NCBI RefSeq assembly: GCF_018860365.1
Contig: NZ_JAHKPO010000014.1
Location: 496,001-560,000, forward strand
Direction of reading: 5' to 3'
Length of the DNA: 64,000 nucleotides
DNA from: Arenibacter algicola
GTDB lineage: Bacteria; Bacteroidota; Bacteroidia; Flavobacteriales; Flavobacteriaceae
In this document: in pieces, positions 1 to 6,919 of the stretch
Layout: every line of letters starts with the position of its first letter
Numbering within the stretch: the stretch's first letter is position 1
Made by a program: the position numbers and the translations under genes
The notes under the pieces: model-generated
Databases searched by the model: none
What the model was told of the DNA's origin: nothing
What the model saw: only the letters and a program-made list of their open reading frames with translations

Positions 1-869
1 AAAAGTCCACGCCAAGCTCTGGCTTTTAAAAGGTCATCTATAAAAGCTACATATTCATCACCGGAATACATATCTGGAATATTAGTGGCGGAACGTAAAC
101 CAAAAGTAGATTCATAGGAGAATACTGTCTTTCCTTCTATACCACTTTTGGTCGTAATTATAACCACACCATTGGCGCCACGTGAACCGTAAATAGCTGT
201 AGCTGAAGCATCCTTTAGAATATCCATTTGCTCTATATCCGCTGGATTAAGAATATTGATATCCTCAAAAAACACACCATCAACCACGTATAGAGGTTTA
301 GATAAATCGTCTTCCAGGTTGTCACTAACACCATCTCTACCAGCATTATTGTTGGTGATAACGGTATTACCACGAATTTTTATTGAAAGTGGTGCACCGG
401 GTTTGGAGCTAAGGGCCCTTACATCTACACCAGCAACACGACCTTGCATAGCCTGGCCGATATCAGTTTTTTTCTGTTCGGTCAATGCCTCGGTATTTAA
501 GGAGGCAACCGCTCCGGTTAGGTCACTTTTCTTTACCGAACCATATCCAATAACAACAACTTCTTCAAGACCAGTAGCATCTTCAGCAAGGGTTATGGTG
601 TAATTGGATGAACCGTCCAAGGTAAATTCCTTAGCCACATACCCTATATAGGATACCACCAACCTCGCTTTAGCATCTTTGACATTAATGGAGAAATTTC
701 CATCAAAGTCTGTCACCACTCCATTGTTAGTGCCTTTTACTACTACGTTCGCCCCAGGGAGCGGAACGTTCTGCTCGTCCATTACTGTTCCCGTCACATT
801 GGTCTGAGCCCAGGAAACAGTTGTGATACCCATCAGAAAGACTAGTATCAAAAGTTTAAGTTTCTTCAT
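1..869 (-). CDS. SusC/RagA-family TonB-linked outer membrane receptor, N-terminal part (runs off window)
   Basis: This is the 5' part of a SusC-type receptor that imports glycans or peptides across the outer membrane with a SusD partner. The gene enters from the left edge, so only 289 codons are visible. From the ATG at 869 there is a signal peptide of about 21 residues ending SWA, a carboxypeptidase-like regulatory domain (about 22-107; GATV-like box and SYIGY), then the plug domain with QGRVAGVDV and the family signature KDASATAIYGSRGANGVV. The barrel is outside the window, and the SusD partner should lie further left. Family assignment is firm; substrate is unknown. Confidence 0.93.
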   Translation of the reverse strand, partial: MKKLKLLILVFLMGITTVSWAQTNVTGTVMDEQNVPLPGANVVVKGTNNGVVTDFDGNFSINVKDAKARLVVSYIGYVAKEFTLDGSSNYTITLAEDATGLEEVVVIGYGSVKKSDLTGAVASLNTEALTEQKKTDIGQAMQGRVAGVDVRALSSKPGAPLSIKIRGNTVITNNNAGRDGVSDNLEDDLSKPLYVVDGVFFEDINILNPADIEQMDILKDASATAIYGSRGANGVVIITTKSGIEGKTVFSYESTFGLRSATNIPDMYSGDEYVAFIDDLLKARAWRGL

Positions 870-972
870 GTTTAATTGAGTTTGTTTTTTAACTACTGCT
901 AAATTAATGTTAAAGAAATGTGAAGGAATGGACATATTTTCCAAATACATGGAGGAATTGATCAAAATCAAT

Positions 973-997
973 AAAAGAGGGCGTTGAGCCCTCTTTT
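973..997 (-). terminator. Intrinsic terminator downstream of the DegT operon
   Basis: A perfect 10-bp inverted repeat (AAAAGAGGGC, loop GTTGA, GCCCTCTTTT). Read on the minus strand it ends in a T-rich tract, so it would terminate transcription coming from the aminotransferase gene that stops at 1084. It also insulates the SusC gene further left. Confidence 0.75.
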
Positions 998-1083
998 ATG
1001 ATGATAATTAAAGTGAATTATGAATAGGTTTTTAAGGCATATTGCCAATTTGAAACCTGAAATGTTAAAAATTTAAGAGTTAA

Positions 1084-2289
1084 TTATGTCTGACTGACGA
1101 CAACATTCTGGAGAACATTTACCATTTTTTTGGTTCTTGAAGTAACCTCCTCATCTGTCCATCCCAATTTGATCAAACAGGATATATTTCTACTTACCCA
1201 ATGATCGGACTTGGAGAAATCTGAAACCTCATAATTAGGAAGTCCATCTTTAATTTCTTTGGAAAAAACATTGAGACTACTAATGTCCTTTAAATGATCC
1301 CATTTTCGGTAATAATGCCAATTATTGTCGAACCAATAAAAACAGGCATCCACGCCATTTTCAGAAAAAGCCTTGATCGTCTTTCTGGCCATTTCTTCTG
1401 TTGGCAGATAGAAACTGAGAAAGGAATAGTTCTCAACACCGTTTTTTGGTACCCGCCTAAAGCTAATTCCAGGGATTTTTTCCAAGGCAGAACGTATGAT
1501 GGAATAATTTTTTTTCTGGGTGGCTATAAAATCGTCCAAACGTTCAATTTGTGCAAGGCCTACGGCTGCATGTAATTCGGAAATCCTGTAGTTATACCCA
1601 AGAATGGGATGGTCCTCCGCTCCCCTATCCTTTCCAATATGGTCATGACCGTGATCGGAATATTGGTCGGCACTTTTATAATATTCTTTGTTATTGGTAA
1701 TAATAGCGCCACCTTCCCCACAAGTAATAGTCTTTACATAGTCGAATGAAAAACATCCCAGATCTCCATAACTGCCCAAAGGTTTTCCTTCATAGCTACC
1801 ACCAATGGCCTGACAGGCATCTTCCAGTAGAATTAGGTCATGTTTGTCACATATACTTTTTAATGCTGCCAAATCCGCCATGGAACCGCACATATGCACT
1901 GGCATCACGGCTTTGGTTTTACTGGTAACGGCCTTCTCAACTGCTACGGGATCTAATGTAAGGGTATCGTCCACATCTACCAAAATGGGAATAGCACCAA
2001 CGGAGAGGACTGCTTCAAAACTTGCAACAAAGGTAAAGGTAGGCAAAATAACTTCGTCCCCTGCCCCTACTTTAGCACAGGCCAACGCCACTGTTAAGGC
2101 GGCGGTACCACTGCTCACCAATTGTGCGTGGTTTACCTGCATGCGCTTTTCCAGTGCCTTTTCCAATTCTTTAGCTTTCCAATGACCATTCCTCATGCCA
2201 TCAAAACCATACCGCATCAATACTCCTGAATTCAAAACCTCGTTTACTTGTTCGCGTTCCTGGTCTCCAAAAAGTTCAAATCCTGGCAT
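1084..2289 (-). CDS. DegT/DnrJ/EryC1/StrS-family PLP aminotransferase
   Basis: A 401-aa sugar-type aminotransferase of the DegT/StrS family, which transfers an amino group to keto-sugars or related cyclitols using PLP. Visible motifs are SSGTAALTVAL (59-69), the LLEDACQA motif with Asp157, and GCFSFDYVKTITCGEGG, in which Lys186 is the expected Schiff-base lysine. GYNYRISELHAAVG (231-244) is the usual dimer and active-site motif. Length is normal and the ATG start is clear. It is the last gene of a minus-strand run with nitroreductase and TauE-like genes, although a shared pathway is not evident. The exact substrate cannot be read from the sequence. Confidence 0.88.
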   Translation of the reverse strand: MPGFELFGDQEREQVNEVLNSGVLMRYGFDGMRNGHWKAKELEKALEKRMQVNHAQLVSSGTAALTVALACAKVGAGDEVILPTFTFVASFEAVLSVGAIPILVDVDDTLTLDPVAVEKAVTSKTKAVMPVHMCGSMADLAALKSICDKHDLILLEDACQAIGGSYEGKPLGSYGDLGCFSFDYVKTITCGEGGAIITNNKEYYKSADQYSDHGHDHIGKDRGAEDHPILGYNYRISELHAAVGLAQIERLDDFIATQKKNYSIIRSALEKIPGISFRRVPKNGVENYSFLSFYLPTEEMARKTIKAFSENGVDACFYWFDNNWHYYRKWDHLKDISSLNVFSKEIKDGLPNYEVSDFSKSDHWVSRNISCLIKLGWTDEEVTSRTKKMVNVLQNVVVSQT

Positions 2290-2340
2290 ATCTTAATTCT
2301 TAATTATTAGGTTATTAAATTGATTTTTTTTGAGATTGGA

Positions 2341-2973
2341 TCAGGGTATATGAATGATGCTTTCATCCAAGTCCCTACGTACTTTTTTTAGGGACGCGAA
2401 CATATCATCCGTTGCCCTATATCCAACGGGAAGTACTAAGACCGAAGTCAGTTTTAGTTTATCCAGTCCCAATAGTTCATCGTAAGACTTAGGTACAAAT
2501 CCTTCCATTGGACAGGCATCGATCTCCTCCAAGGCACAAACGGTCAGAAGGGTTCCCAATGCCAAATAAGCCTGATTCGTGGCCCAAACCCTGACCTCCT
2601 CAATTTCCTTTTTGGAAAAGGTTTCAATAAGGGCGCCCTTGAAAGGATCAAGTATTTCATCTGAAGTATTTCTAATTTGCTGTACCCTGGCAAAGTAGTC
2701 ATGAATAAATTTCTTATCAATTTGCTTTTCAATACAAATAACAAAAACGTGCGATGCCTGTGCCACCTGCTTTTGTCCATAGGAAAACTTAACCAATTCT
2801 TTTTGCAGTTCCTTATTTTGAACTACTAATAATTTAATGGGTTGTAATCCATAAGAAGTGGCCGTTAAGTTAAAGGCCTGCTTAAGTTTTTCCAGCTTAT
2901 CCTCCGTCAATATCTTATCGGCATTGAACTTCTTTACAGCATAGCGCCATTCCAATTTCTTGATAATATCCAA
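2341..2973 (-). CDS. Nitroreductase-family NAD(P)H-dependent flavin oxidoreductase
   Basis: A 210-aa protein of the FMN-dependent nitroreductase family (NfsB/dihydropteridine reductase-like). It begins MDIIKKLEWRYAVKKFN, where the RYAVKKFN segment is the typical FMN-phosphate binding start, and has SYGLQPIKLLVV near residue 40 and DACPMEGF near 150, both common in this family. Such enzymes reduce nitroaromatics, quinones or similar electrophiles. The start appears to be TTG, since no in-frame ATG lies just upstream. It begins 13 bp after the TauE-like gene ends, so co-transcription is likely. Physiological substrate unknown. Confidence 0.88.
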   Translation of the reverse strand: MDIIKKLEWRYAVKKFNADKILTEDKLEKLKQAFNLTATSYGLQPIKLLVVQNKELQKELVKFSYGQKQVAQASHVFVICIEKQIDKKFIHDYFARVQQIRNTSDEILDPFKGALIETFSKKEIEEVRVWATNQAYLALGTLLTVCALEEIDACPMEGFVPKSYDELLGLDKLKLTSVLVLPVGYRATDDMFASLKKVRRDLDESIIHIP

Positions 2974-2986
2974 AATATATTTTCTT

Positions 2987-3745
2987 TTAATTAAAAAACC
3001 ATAGTTTAATGGACATGAAAATGACTACAATAATCAGTAGGATTTTCACGATTTTGTCTCCTTTGTCTACGGACCATCTGCTGGTTAACCATCCCCCGAG
3101 TGTCTGTCCTGAGGCCAAAGTTAAGCCTATTTCCCAATCCAACTTACCGTTCAACCCGAAAAGTATTAAGGCTGCACTGGTGTACACTACCATAACCACA
3201 GCCTTAATAACGTTCGACTTCATTAAGGTAAGGTGATTGATCGTTGATAATGCCAATAAAACAAAAATACCGGTTCCGGCTTGTATGAAGCCACCGTAAA
3301 TACCAATAAAGAAAAAGGAGACTATGGCCCAAAACTGTCGTTTTCCCGTAATTATTTCCTCAAAATCATTAATGCGTATTCTGGGCTGTATAAGCATAAC
3401 AATAACTATAAGGACCATTACAATGGCCAATATCTTATTAAAGGCGTTTTCATTAATATCTATGGCCAGTTTGGAACCAATTAGCGTACCTACCGTGGCT
3501 ACTATGGAAAGATACAAAATAAACGGACTGGCTATTGTCTTGCCCTTACTCTTATAACCGGCAACATTGGCAATACCTTGGGTAAGGACGGCTATCCTGT
3601 TGGTGCCGTTGGCAACACTGGCAGGTAAGCCTAGAAAAATCAGGATGGGCAATGTAAGAAGGGAGCCACCGGCAGCCAAAGTATTTAGCGCACCAACTGC
3701 GAGACCTACCAAAGCCAAAAGTACATAATGGTACCATTCTTCCAT
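2987..3745 (-). CDS. Sulfite exporter TauE/SafE-family membrane protein
   Basis: A 252-aa integral inner-membrane protein with about eight hydrophobic segments. The first half carries the family-type stretch GLAVGALNTLAAGGSLLTLP followed by LIFLGLPASVANGTNR, and the second half repeats a similar GGFIQAGTGIFVL segment, which is the internal duplication expected for TauE/SafE (UPF0721) permeases. These export sulfite, sulfoacetate or other small organic anions. It is the first gene of the minus-strand run ending at the terminator near 985. Substrate cannot be assigned from sequence. Confidence 0.9.
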   Translation of the reverse strand: MEEWYHYVLLALVGLAVGALNTLAAGGSLLTLPILIFLGLPASVANGTNRIAVLTQGIANVAGYKSKGKTIASPFILYLSIVATVGTLIGSKLAIDINENAFNKILAIVMVLIVIVMLIQPRIRINDFEEIITGKRQFWAIVSFFFIGIYGGFIQAGTGIFVLLALSTINHLTLMKSNVIKAVVMVVYTSAALILFGLNGKLDWEIGLTLASGQTLGGWLTSRWSVDKGDKIVKILLIIVVIFMSIKLWFFN

Positions 3746-3836
3746 TAGGCAAAAGTAAGTTCTTGGAAAGAATCTAGCCTAATTTAAATTCTGAAATAAA
3801 AATTGCATTTTCTTTTAAAAAGAAAAAAAAGGTTTC

Positions 3837-3844
3837 TATATTTG
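3837..3844 (+). promoter_or_regulatory. -7 promoter element of tRNA-Ser
   Basis: TATATTTG matches the Bacteroidota -7 consensus TAnnTTTG and lies 10 bp before the tRNA 5' end. The upstream -33 element is not a clear TTTG. The AT-rich tract from 3808 to 3830 may help. Confidence 0.6.
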
Positions 3845-3854
3845 CACCCGCTAA

Positions 3855-3939
3855 GGAGAAATGGCAGAGTGGTCGAATGCGGCAGTCTTGAAAACTGTTG
3901 AGGGTCACACCTCCGGGGGTTCGAATCCCTCTTTCTCCG
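3855..3939 (+). tRNA. tRNA-Ser (anticodon TGA)
   Basis: An 85-nt class II tRNA. The acceptor stem pairs GGAGAAA (3855-3861) with TTTCTCC (3932-3938), the anticodon loop CTTGAAA gives anticodon TGA at 3889-3891, a long variable arm (TTGAGGGTCACACCTC region) marks it as serine, and GGTTCGAATCC forms the T arm. CCA is not encoded. Discriminator base is G. An integrase gene follows 240 bp downstream on the same strand, the usual geometry of a tRNA 3' end used as an attachment site. Confidence 0.95.
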
Positions 3940-3962
3940 CTGGGAATTTACCAAATTCCAAC

Positions 3963-3996
3963 AAAAGCCCGTAAACATTATGTTTTCGGGCTTTTT
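3963..3996 (+). terminator. Intrinsic terminator after tRNA-Ser
   Basis: AAAAGCCCG (3963-3971) pairs with CGGGCTTTT (3987-3995) and is followed by further T residues. A second smaller hairpin (GGAATTT, loop ACC, AAATTCC) sits just before it at about 3943-3959. Confidence 0.8.
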
Positions 3997-4040
3997 TAAT
4001 TTTCCAAAATATCAAATAAAACCATAAAATATCATAGAAA

Positions 4041-4176
4041 AGGTGCGGTATTCGGTGCGTATTTTTTAAACAAAATTTACGCACCGAATTAGCTGTAATG
4101 GTATAATTTTCAATCGGTTACAAATCATATATTACAATTAATTTTTTATATTTATTCCGCATTTTAAATACGCACC
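4041..4176 (+). promoter_or_regulatory. Inverted and direct TACGCACC repeats upstream of the integrase
   Basis: A perfect 12-bp inverted repeat, ATTCGGTGCGTA (4050-4061) and TACGCACCGAAT (4078-4089), is separated by 16 AT-rich bases. The inner octamer TACGCACC recurs at 4169-4176, immediately before the integrase ATG at 4178, and a variant GGTGCGGTA lies at 4042-4050. The arrangement fits arm-type integrase sites or an autoregulatory operator in an element end. That role is inference; the repeats are seen directly. Confidence 0.6.
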
Positions 4177-4177
4177 T

Positions 4178-5398
4178 ATGAAAACAACATTCTCAGTTCT
4201 TTTTTATCCAAGAGGAAATGATATGGATAATGAAGGTGAGGCCCCTGTTTATGCTAGAATAACCGTAAATGGTAAGCGGAGTGAATTCAGTATTAAGAGG
4301 AAGGTACTAAGGACAAAATGGAACGCTTCAGCCGGAAAAATGAAAGGTAATTCGTCTAAGGTTCGTGAATTGAACGCTTATATGGACAAGATTCGTTATA
4401 AGATATACCAAATTCATGAAAATCTCATGGATCGTAACGATCCGATTACCGCTGATTTGATTAAGAATATTTTTCTTGGTAAATCAGACAAGGATAAAAT
4501 GTTGTTAAAAATTTTCCAGGATCATAATGACAAGATAGCTGCATTGGTGGGCAAAGATTATGCTCCTGGCACTGTTGAAAGGTATTGTACGGCCAAAAAG
4601 CATGTAGAAGAATATATTAAAAAGGAGTATAAGGTAGAGGATATTCCAATCAAGAAGGTTGATCACGCCTTTATTGATGGGTTTGAGTATTACTTAAAAA
4701 CTGAACGCGATTGTTCCCATAATACTGCTGTGAAGTATATTACCAATTTTAAAAAGATAGTCCGGATTGCATTTGCGAATGATTGGATCCAAAAAGATCC
4801 TTTCCTTCATTGGAAGGGCAGGTTGAAAATTGTAGACCGTGAATTTTTAACCGAATCTGAAATTCAGCAGATGTTGGAAAAGGAAATCAATAATGCCAGA
4901 TTGGATCAAGTAAAGGATATCTTTCTTTTTTCCTGCTTTACGGGATTGGCCTATTCAGACGTGAAAAAGCTTTCCAATGACAACCTGGTCTTGGGAATTG
5001 ACGGTGAAAATTGGATAAAAATAAAAAGATCCAAAACGGACACCCGTAGCAATATACCCATCCTGCCTTCGGCACAGGCTATTATTGACAAGTATGCCGA
5101 ACATCCTGCTATTCTAAACGGAGATAGAATATTACCTGTGTTGAGCAATCAAAAAATGAACGCCTATCTTAAGGAGATAGCTGATCTTTGTGGTATAAAT
5201 AAAAATTTAACCTTTCATTTGGCCAGACATACTTTTGCCACAACCGTAACTTTGACCAATGGTGTTTCTATTGAATCTGTGAGTAAGATGTTGGGACATA
5301 AATCCTTGAAAACCACCCAACATTATGCCAAAATACTTGATAGAAAGGTAAGTGATGATATGAAAATGTTGAGGAAGAGATTAAATTTTAATAGCTAG
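4178..5398 (+). CDS. Tyrosine recombinase/integrase, CTnDOT-like
   Basis: A 406-aa site-specific integrase with an N-terminal arm-binding domain (FSVLFYPRGND...APVYARITVNGKR, 5-34), a SAM-like core-binding domain (about 110-205) and a C-terminal catalytic domain. HLARHTF gives His347 and Arg350, MLGHKSLKTTQHY gives His374 and the nucleophile Tyr383. The position usually holding the first catalytic Arg reads FTGLAYSD, so Arg is replaced, as is known for IntDOT relatives. It sits directly downstream of tRNA-Ser in the same direction, which suggests integration at the tRNA 3' end. Length is full, so it could be active. Confidence 0.93.
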   Translation: MKTTFSVLFYPRGNDMDNEGEAPVYARITVNGKRSEFSIKRKVLRTKWNASAGKMKGNSSKVRELNAYMDKIRYKIYQIHENLMDRNDPITADLIKNIFLGKSDKDKMLLKIFQDHNDKIAALVGKDYAPGTVERYCTAKKHVEEYIKKEYKVEDIPIKKVDHAFIDGFEYYLKTERDCSHNTAVKYITNFKKIVRIAFANDWIQKDPFLHWKGRLKIVDREFLTESEIQQMLEKEINNARLDQVKDIFLFSCFTGLAYSDVKKLSNDNLVLGIDGENWIKIKRSKTDTRSNIPILPSAQAIIDKYAEHPAILNGDRILPVLSNQKMNAYLKEIADLCGINKNLTFHLARHTFATTVTLTNGVSIESVSKMLGHKSLKTTQHYAKILDRKVSDDMKMLRKRLNFNS

Positions 5399-5449
5399 AT
5401 CATAGCTGTAACTTAGAAACATTTTTTTGTCCTCTATTTTGATCTTAAA

Positions 5450-5659
5450 TCAATCTTTATACTTAAGGGTGTACATTCCTCTTGAGGGATTATCTAAAAC
5501 CCCTTGCGTCTTTAATAAGGAAATATAGGCCATGATCGTGCTATATTTCATTTTAGGATAATCTTTTTTGATGAGTTCTACCAACTGAATTTTTTTAAGG
5601 ATATTTTGATCCAAAAAATAAGACTGTACCTTAAGTTTAAATAAATTATTCAAAATCAA
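5450..5659 (-). CDS. Small hypothetical protein, possibly wing-type DNA binding
   Basis: A 69-aa basic protein whose only in-frame start is TTG, preceded by a TAA. The pattern of two helices (LVELIKKDYP and YSTIMAYISLLKTQGVL) followed by a short hairpin (NPSRGMYTLKYKD) resembles a small winged-helix domain. It lies between the integrase and an RteC-like gene, so it may be a regulator in the integrative element. I do not recognise a named family, and it may be a fragment of a longer protein. Confidence 0.4.
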   Translation of the reverse strand: MILNNLFKLKVQSYFLDQNILKKIQLVELIKKDYPKMKYSTIMAYISLLKTQGVLDNPSRGMYTLKYKD

Positions 5660-5984
5660 TTACTTAATTTAAAGCTTAACTAAATTTATAAATATTTATA
5701 GAATTATTGGAAATTTATTATGAGATTTTTAACGTCTTTACCCAGGCAATACAAGTTGTTGTTTAGCGATTGGGGCAATTTTCCTTTTTAATAAGAACAT
5801 CATGATGACAGTTGGAGGCTATATTTGTTATTCATAAGTTAAGACTTGAAAAATAAGTTTGTATAACGAATCTATTTTTCAAACTTCAAAAAAAGAGGAC
5901 GTAGGGGTGCGTCCTCTTTTCTATTTATCATTGTTCATGTTGTCAGTCTTAAAAAGTAACAATAACAATTCGGGGCTGATTTTT
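5660..5984. other. Intergenic region with one terminator, otherwise nothing recognised
   Basis: About 325 bp of AT-rich DNA between the small protein and the RteC-like gene. The only clear structure is the terminator hairpin at 5890-5919. Short ORFs here look like chance. Confidence 0.5.
5890..5919 (-). terminator. Intrinsic terminator of the RteC-like gene
   Basis: AAAAGAGGACG (5890-5900) pairs perfectly with CGTCCTCTTTT (5909-5919). Read on the minus strand the stem is followed by a run of T, as expected for termination after the gene that stops at 5985. Confidence 0.75.
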
Positions 5985-6830
5985 TTATATACCATCATCT
6001 TCATATACTTTTTGATTGAATCTTATGATGAGTTCCTCCAAAAATCGTGTCTTGCTATCTTTTCTACTTTTTATCTCAGCATAGGTTTTATAAATGTTGT
6101 CCAAACGAATATTGAACAAGTCCTCAAATGCCGATGCAATACCTTTTATATCTTCCTTGCCATTGTTAACCGCTGAACTGGAGTAAAGCGCATATATCAA
6201 TTCTGTTAAGGCTGCTTTGGAGGCACTCCAAACCAATGCCCTCTTGGGCTTCTCAATCTGCAAAGCTTTGTGTTTCTCTAATTTTAATAGTTTTATAAGT
6301 TTCTGGAGGTATAGGATAAACTTATTCATTCCCTTTATTCTTGCCCATAGCATATCGTGAGAAGTAAAGAACTTGGGATCCAGATAACAGGCTTCTGGTA
6401 GGGAGTAAAGGGGAAATACTTGGTTAGACCTTGTAAAATATTGAACGTCCAGGTAGGTAAGTTCTTGTTCCATATAATGGACAAAGTCCCAATTTCTATT
6501 GAAGAATTTATTGATGCGCTTAATTTTCTTTTCCAAAAAGTTCAATTGATTTCCAAGACCTATCTTGGGCATCAAGAGTTCACAAGACCTGACTTCGCTA
6601 AAATAGACCAGATAGCTCAAGGGCTCGGATTTTACCCTTTTAAAGAAATATATTTCTTCCTCAATGGATTTGAAACCTTTCTTTTCCACTATTAATTTCA
6701 GCAAATAAAGGGCATTATTGCTCAGATGAATTCCTTCATTGCTTTTTTTTAGGTCTATCCTTTTACTTGGTAGAATTTCCTCCAGTTTCTCAAAATAGCC
6801 ATCAATAATGTGCTTGAATCGATTATCCAT
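5985..6830 (-). CDS. RteC-family protein
   Basis: The protein is 281 aa from the ATG at 6830; an upstream TTG at 6866 is less likely. It matches the RteC family, named after the CTnDOT activator of excision genes: a helical protein with EEEIYFFKRVKSEPLSYLVYF, then KKIKRINKFFNRN and the characteristic YLDVQYFTR segment. RteC binds upstream of the excision operon in CTnDOT. Here there are no rteA/rteB or exc/tra genes nearby, so its regulatory target is unclear. Together with the integrase at 4178 it marks this stretch as part of an integrative element or its remnant. Confidence 0.75.
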   Translation of the reverse strand: MDNRFKHIIDGYFEKLEEILPSKRIDLKKSNEGIHLSNNALYLLKLIVEKKGFKSIEEEIYFFKRVKSEPLSYLVYFSEVRSCELLMPKIGLGNQLNFLEKKIKRINKFFNRNWDFVHYMEQELTYLDVQYFTRSNQVFPLYSLPEACYLDPKFFTSHDMLWARIKGMNKFILYLQKLIKLLKLEKHKALQIEKPKRALVWSASKAALTELIYALYSSSAVNNGKEDIKGIASAFEDLFNIRLDNIYKTYAEIKSRKDSKTRFLEELIIRFNQKVYEDDGI

Positions 6831-6919
6831 CCTACTAACTTTTAATGCTATGTTGGTGAAAAGCAATTCAGAAGATTAAGTTCAGGTAAATTATATTTTA
6901 GTGGGGCTAATTCATTATT

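Noticed and set aside
3855-3939. Second copy of the tRNA-Ser 3' end as the right attachment site
   Set aside because: Reading the window I found no repeat of the T-arm and acceptor sequence; the right end may lie outside.
5859-6176. 105-aa ORF on the plus strand
   Set aside because: It lies mostly over the terminator and opposite the RteC-like gene, so it is a shadow frame.
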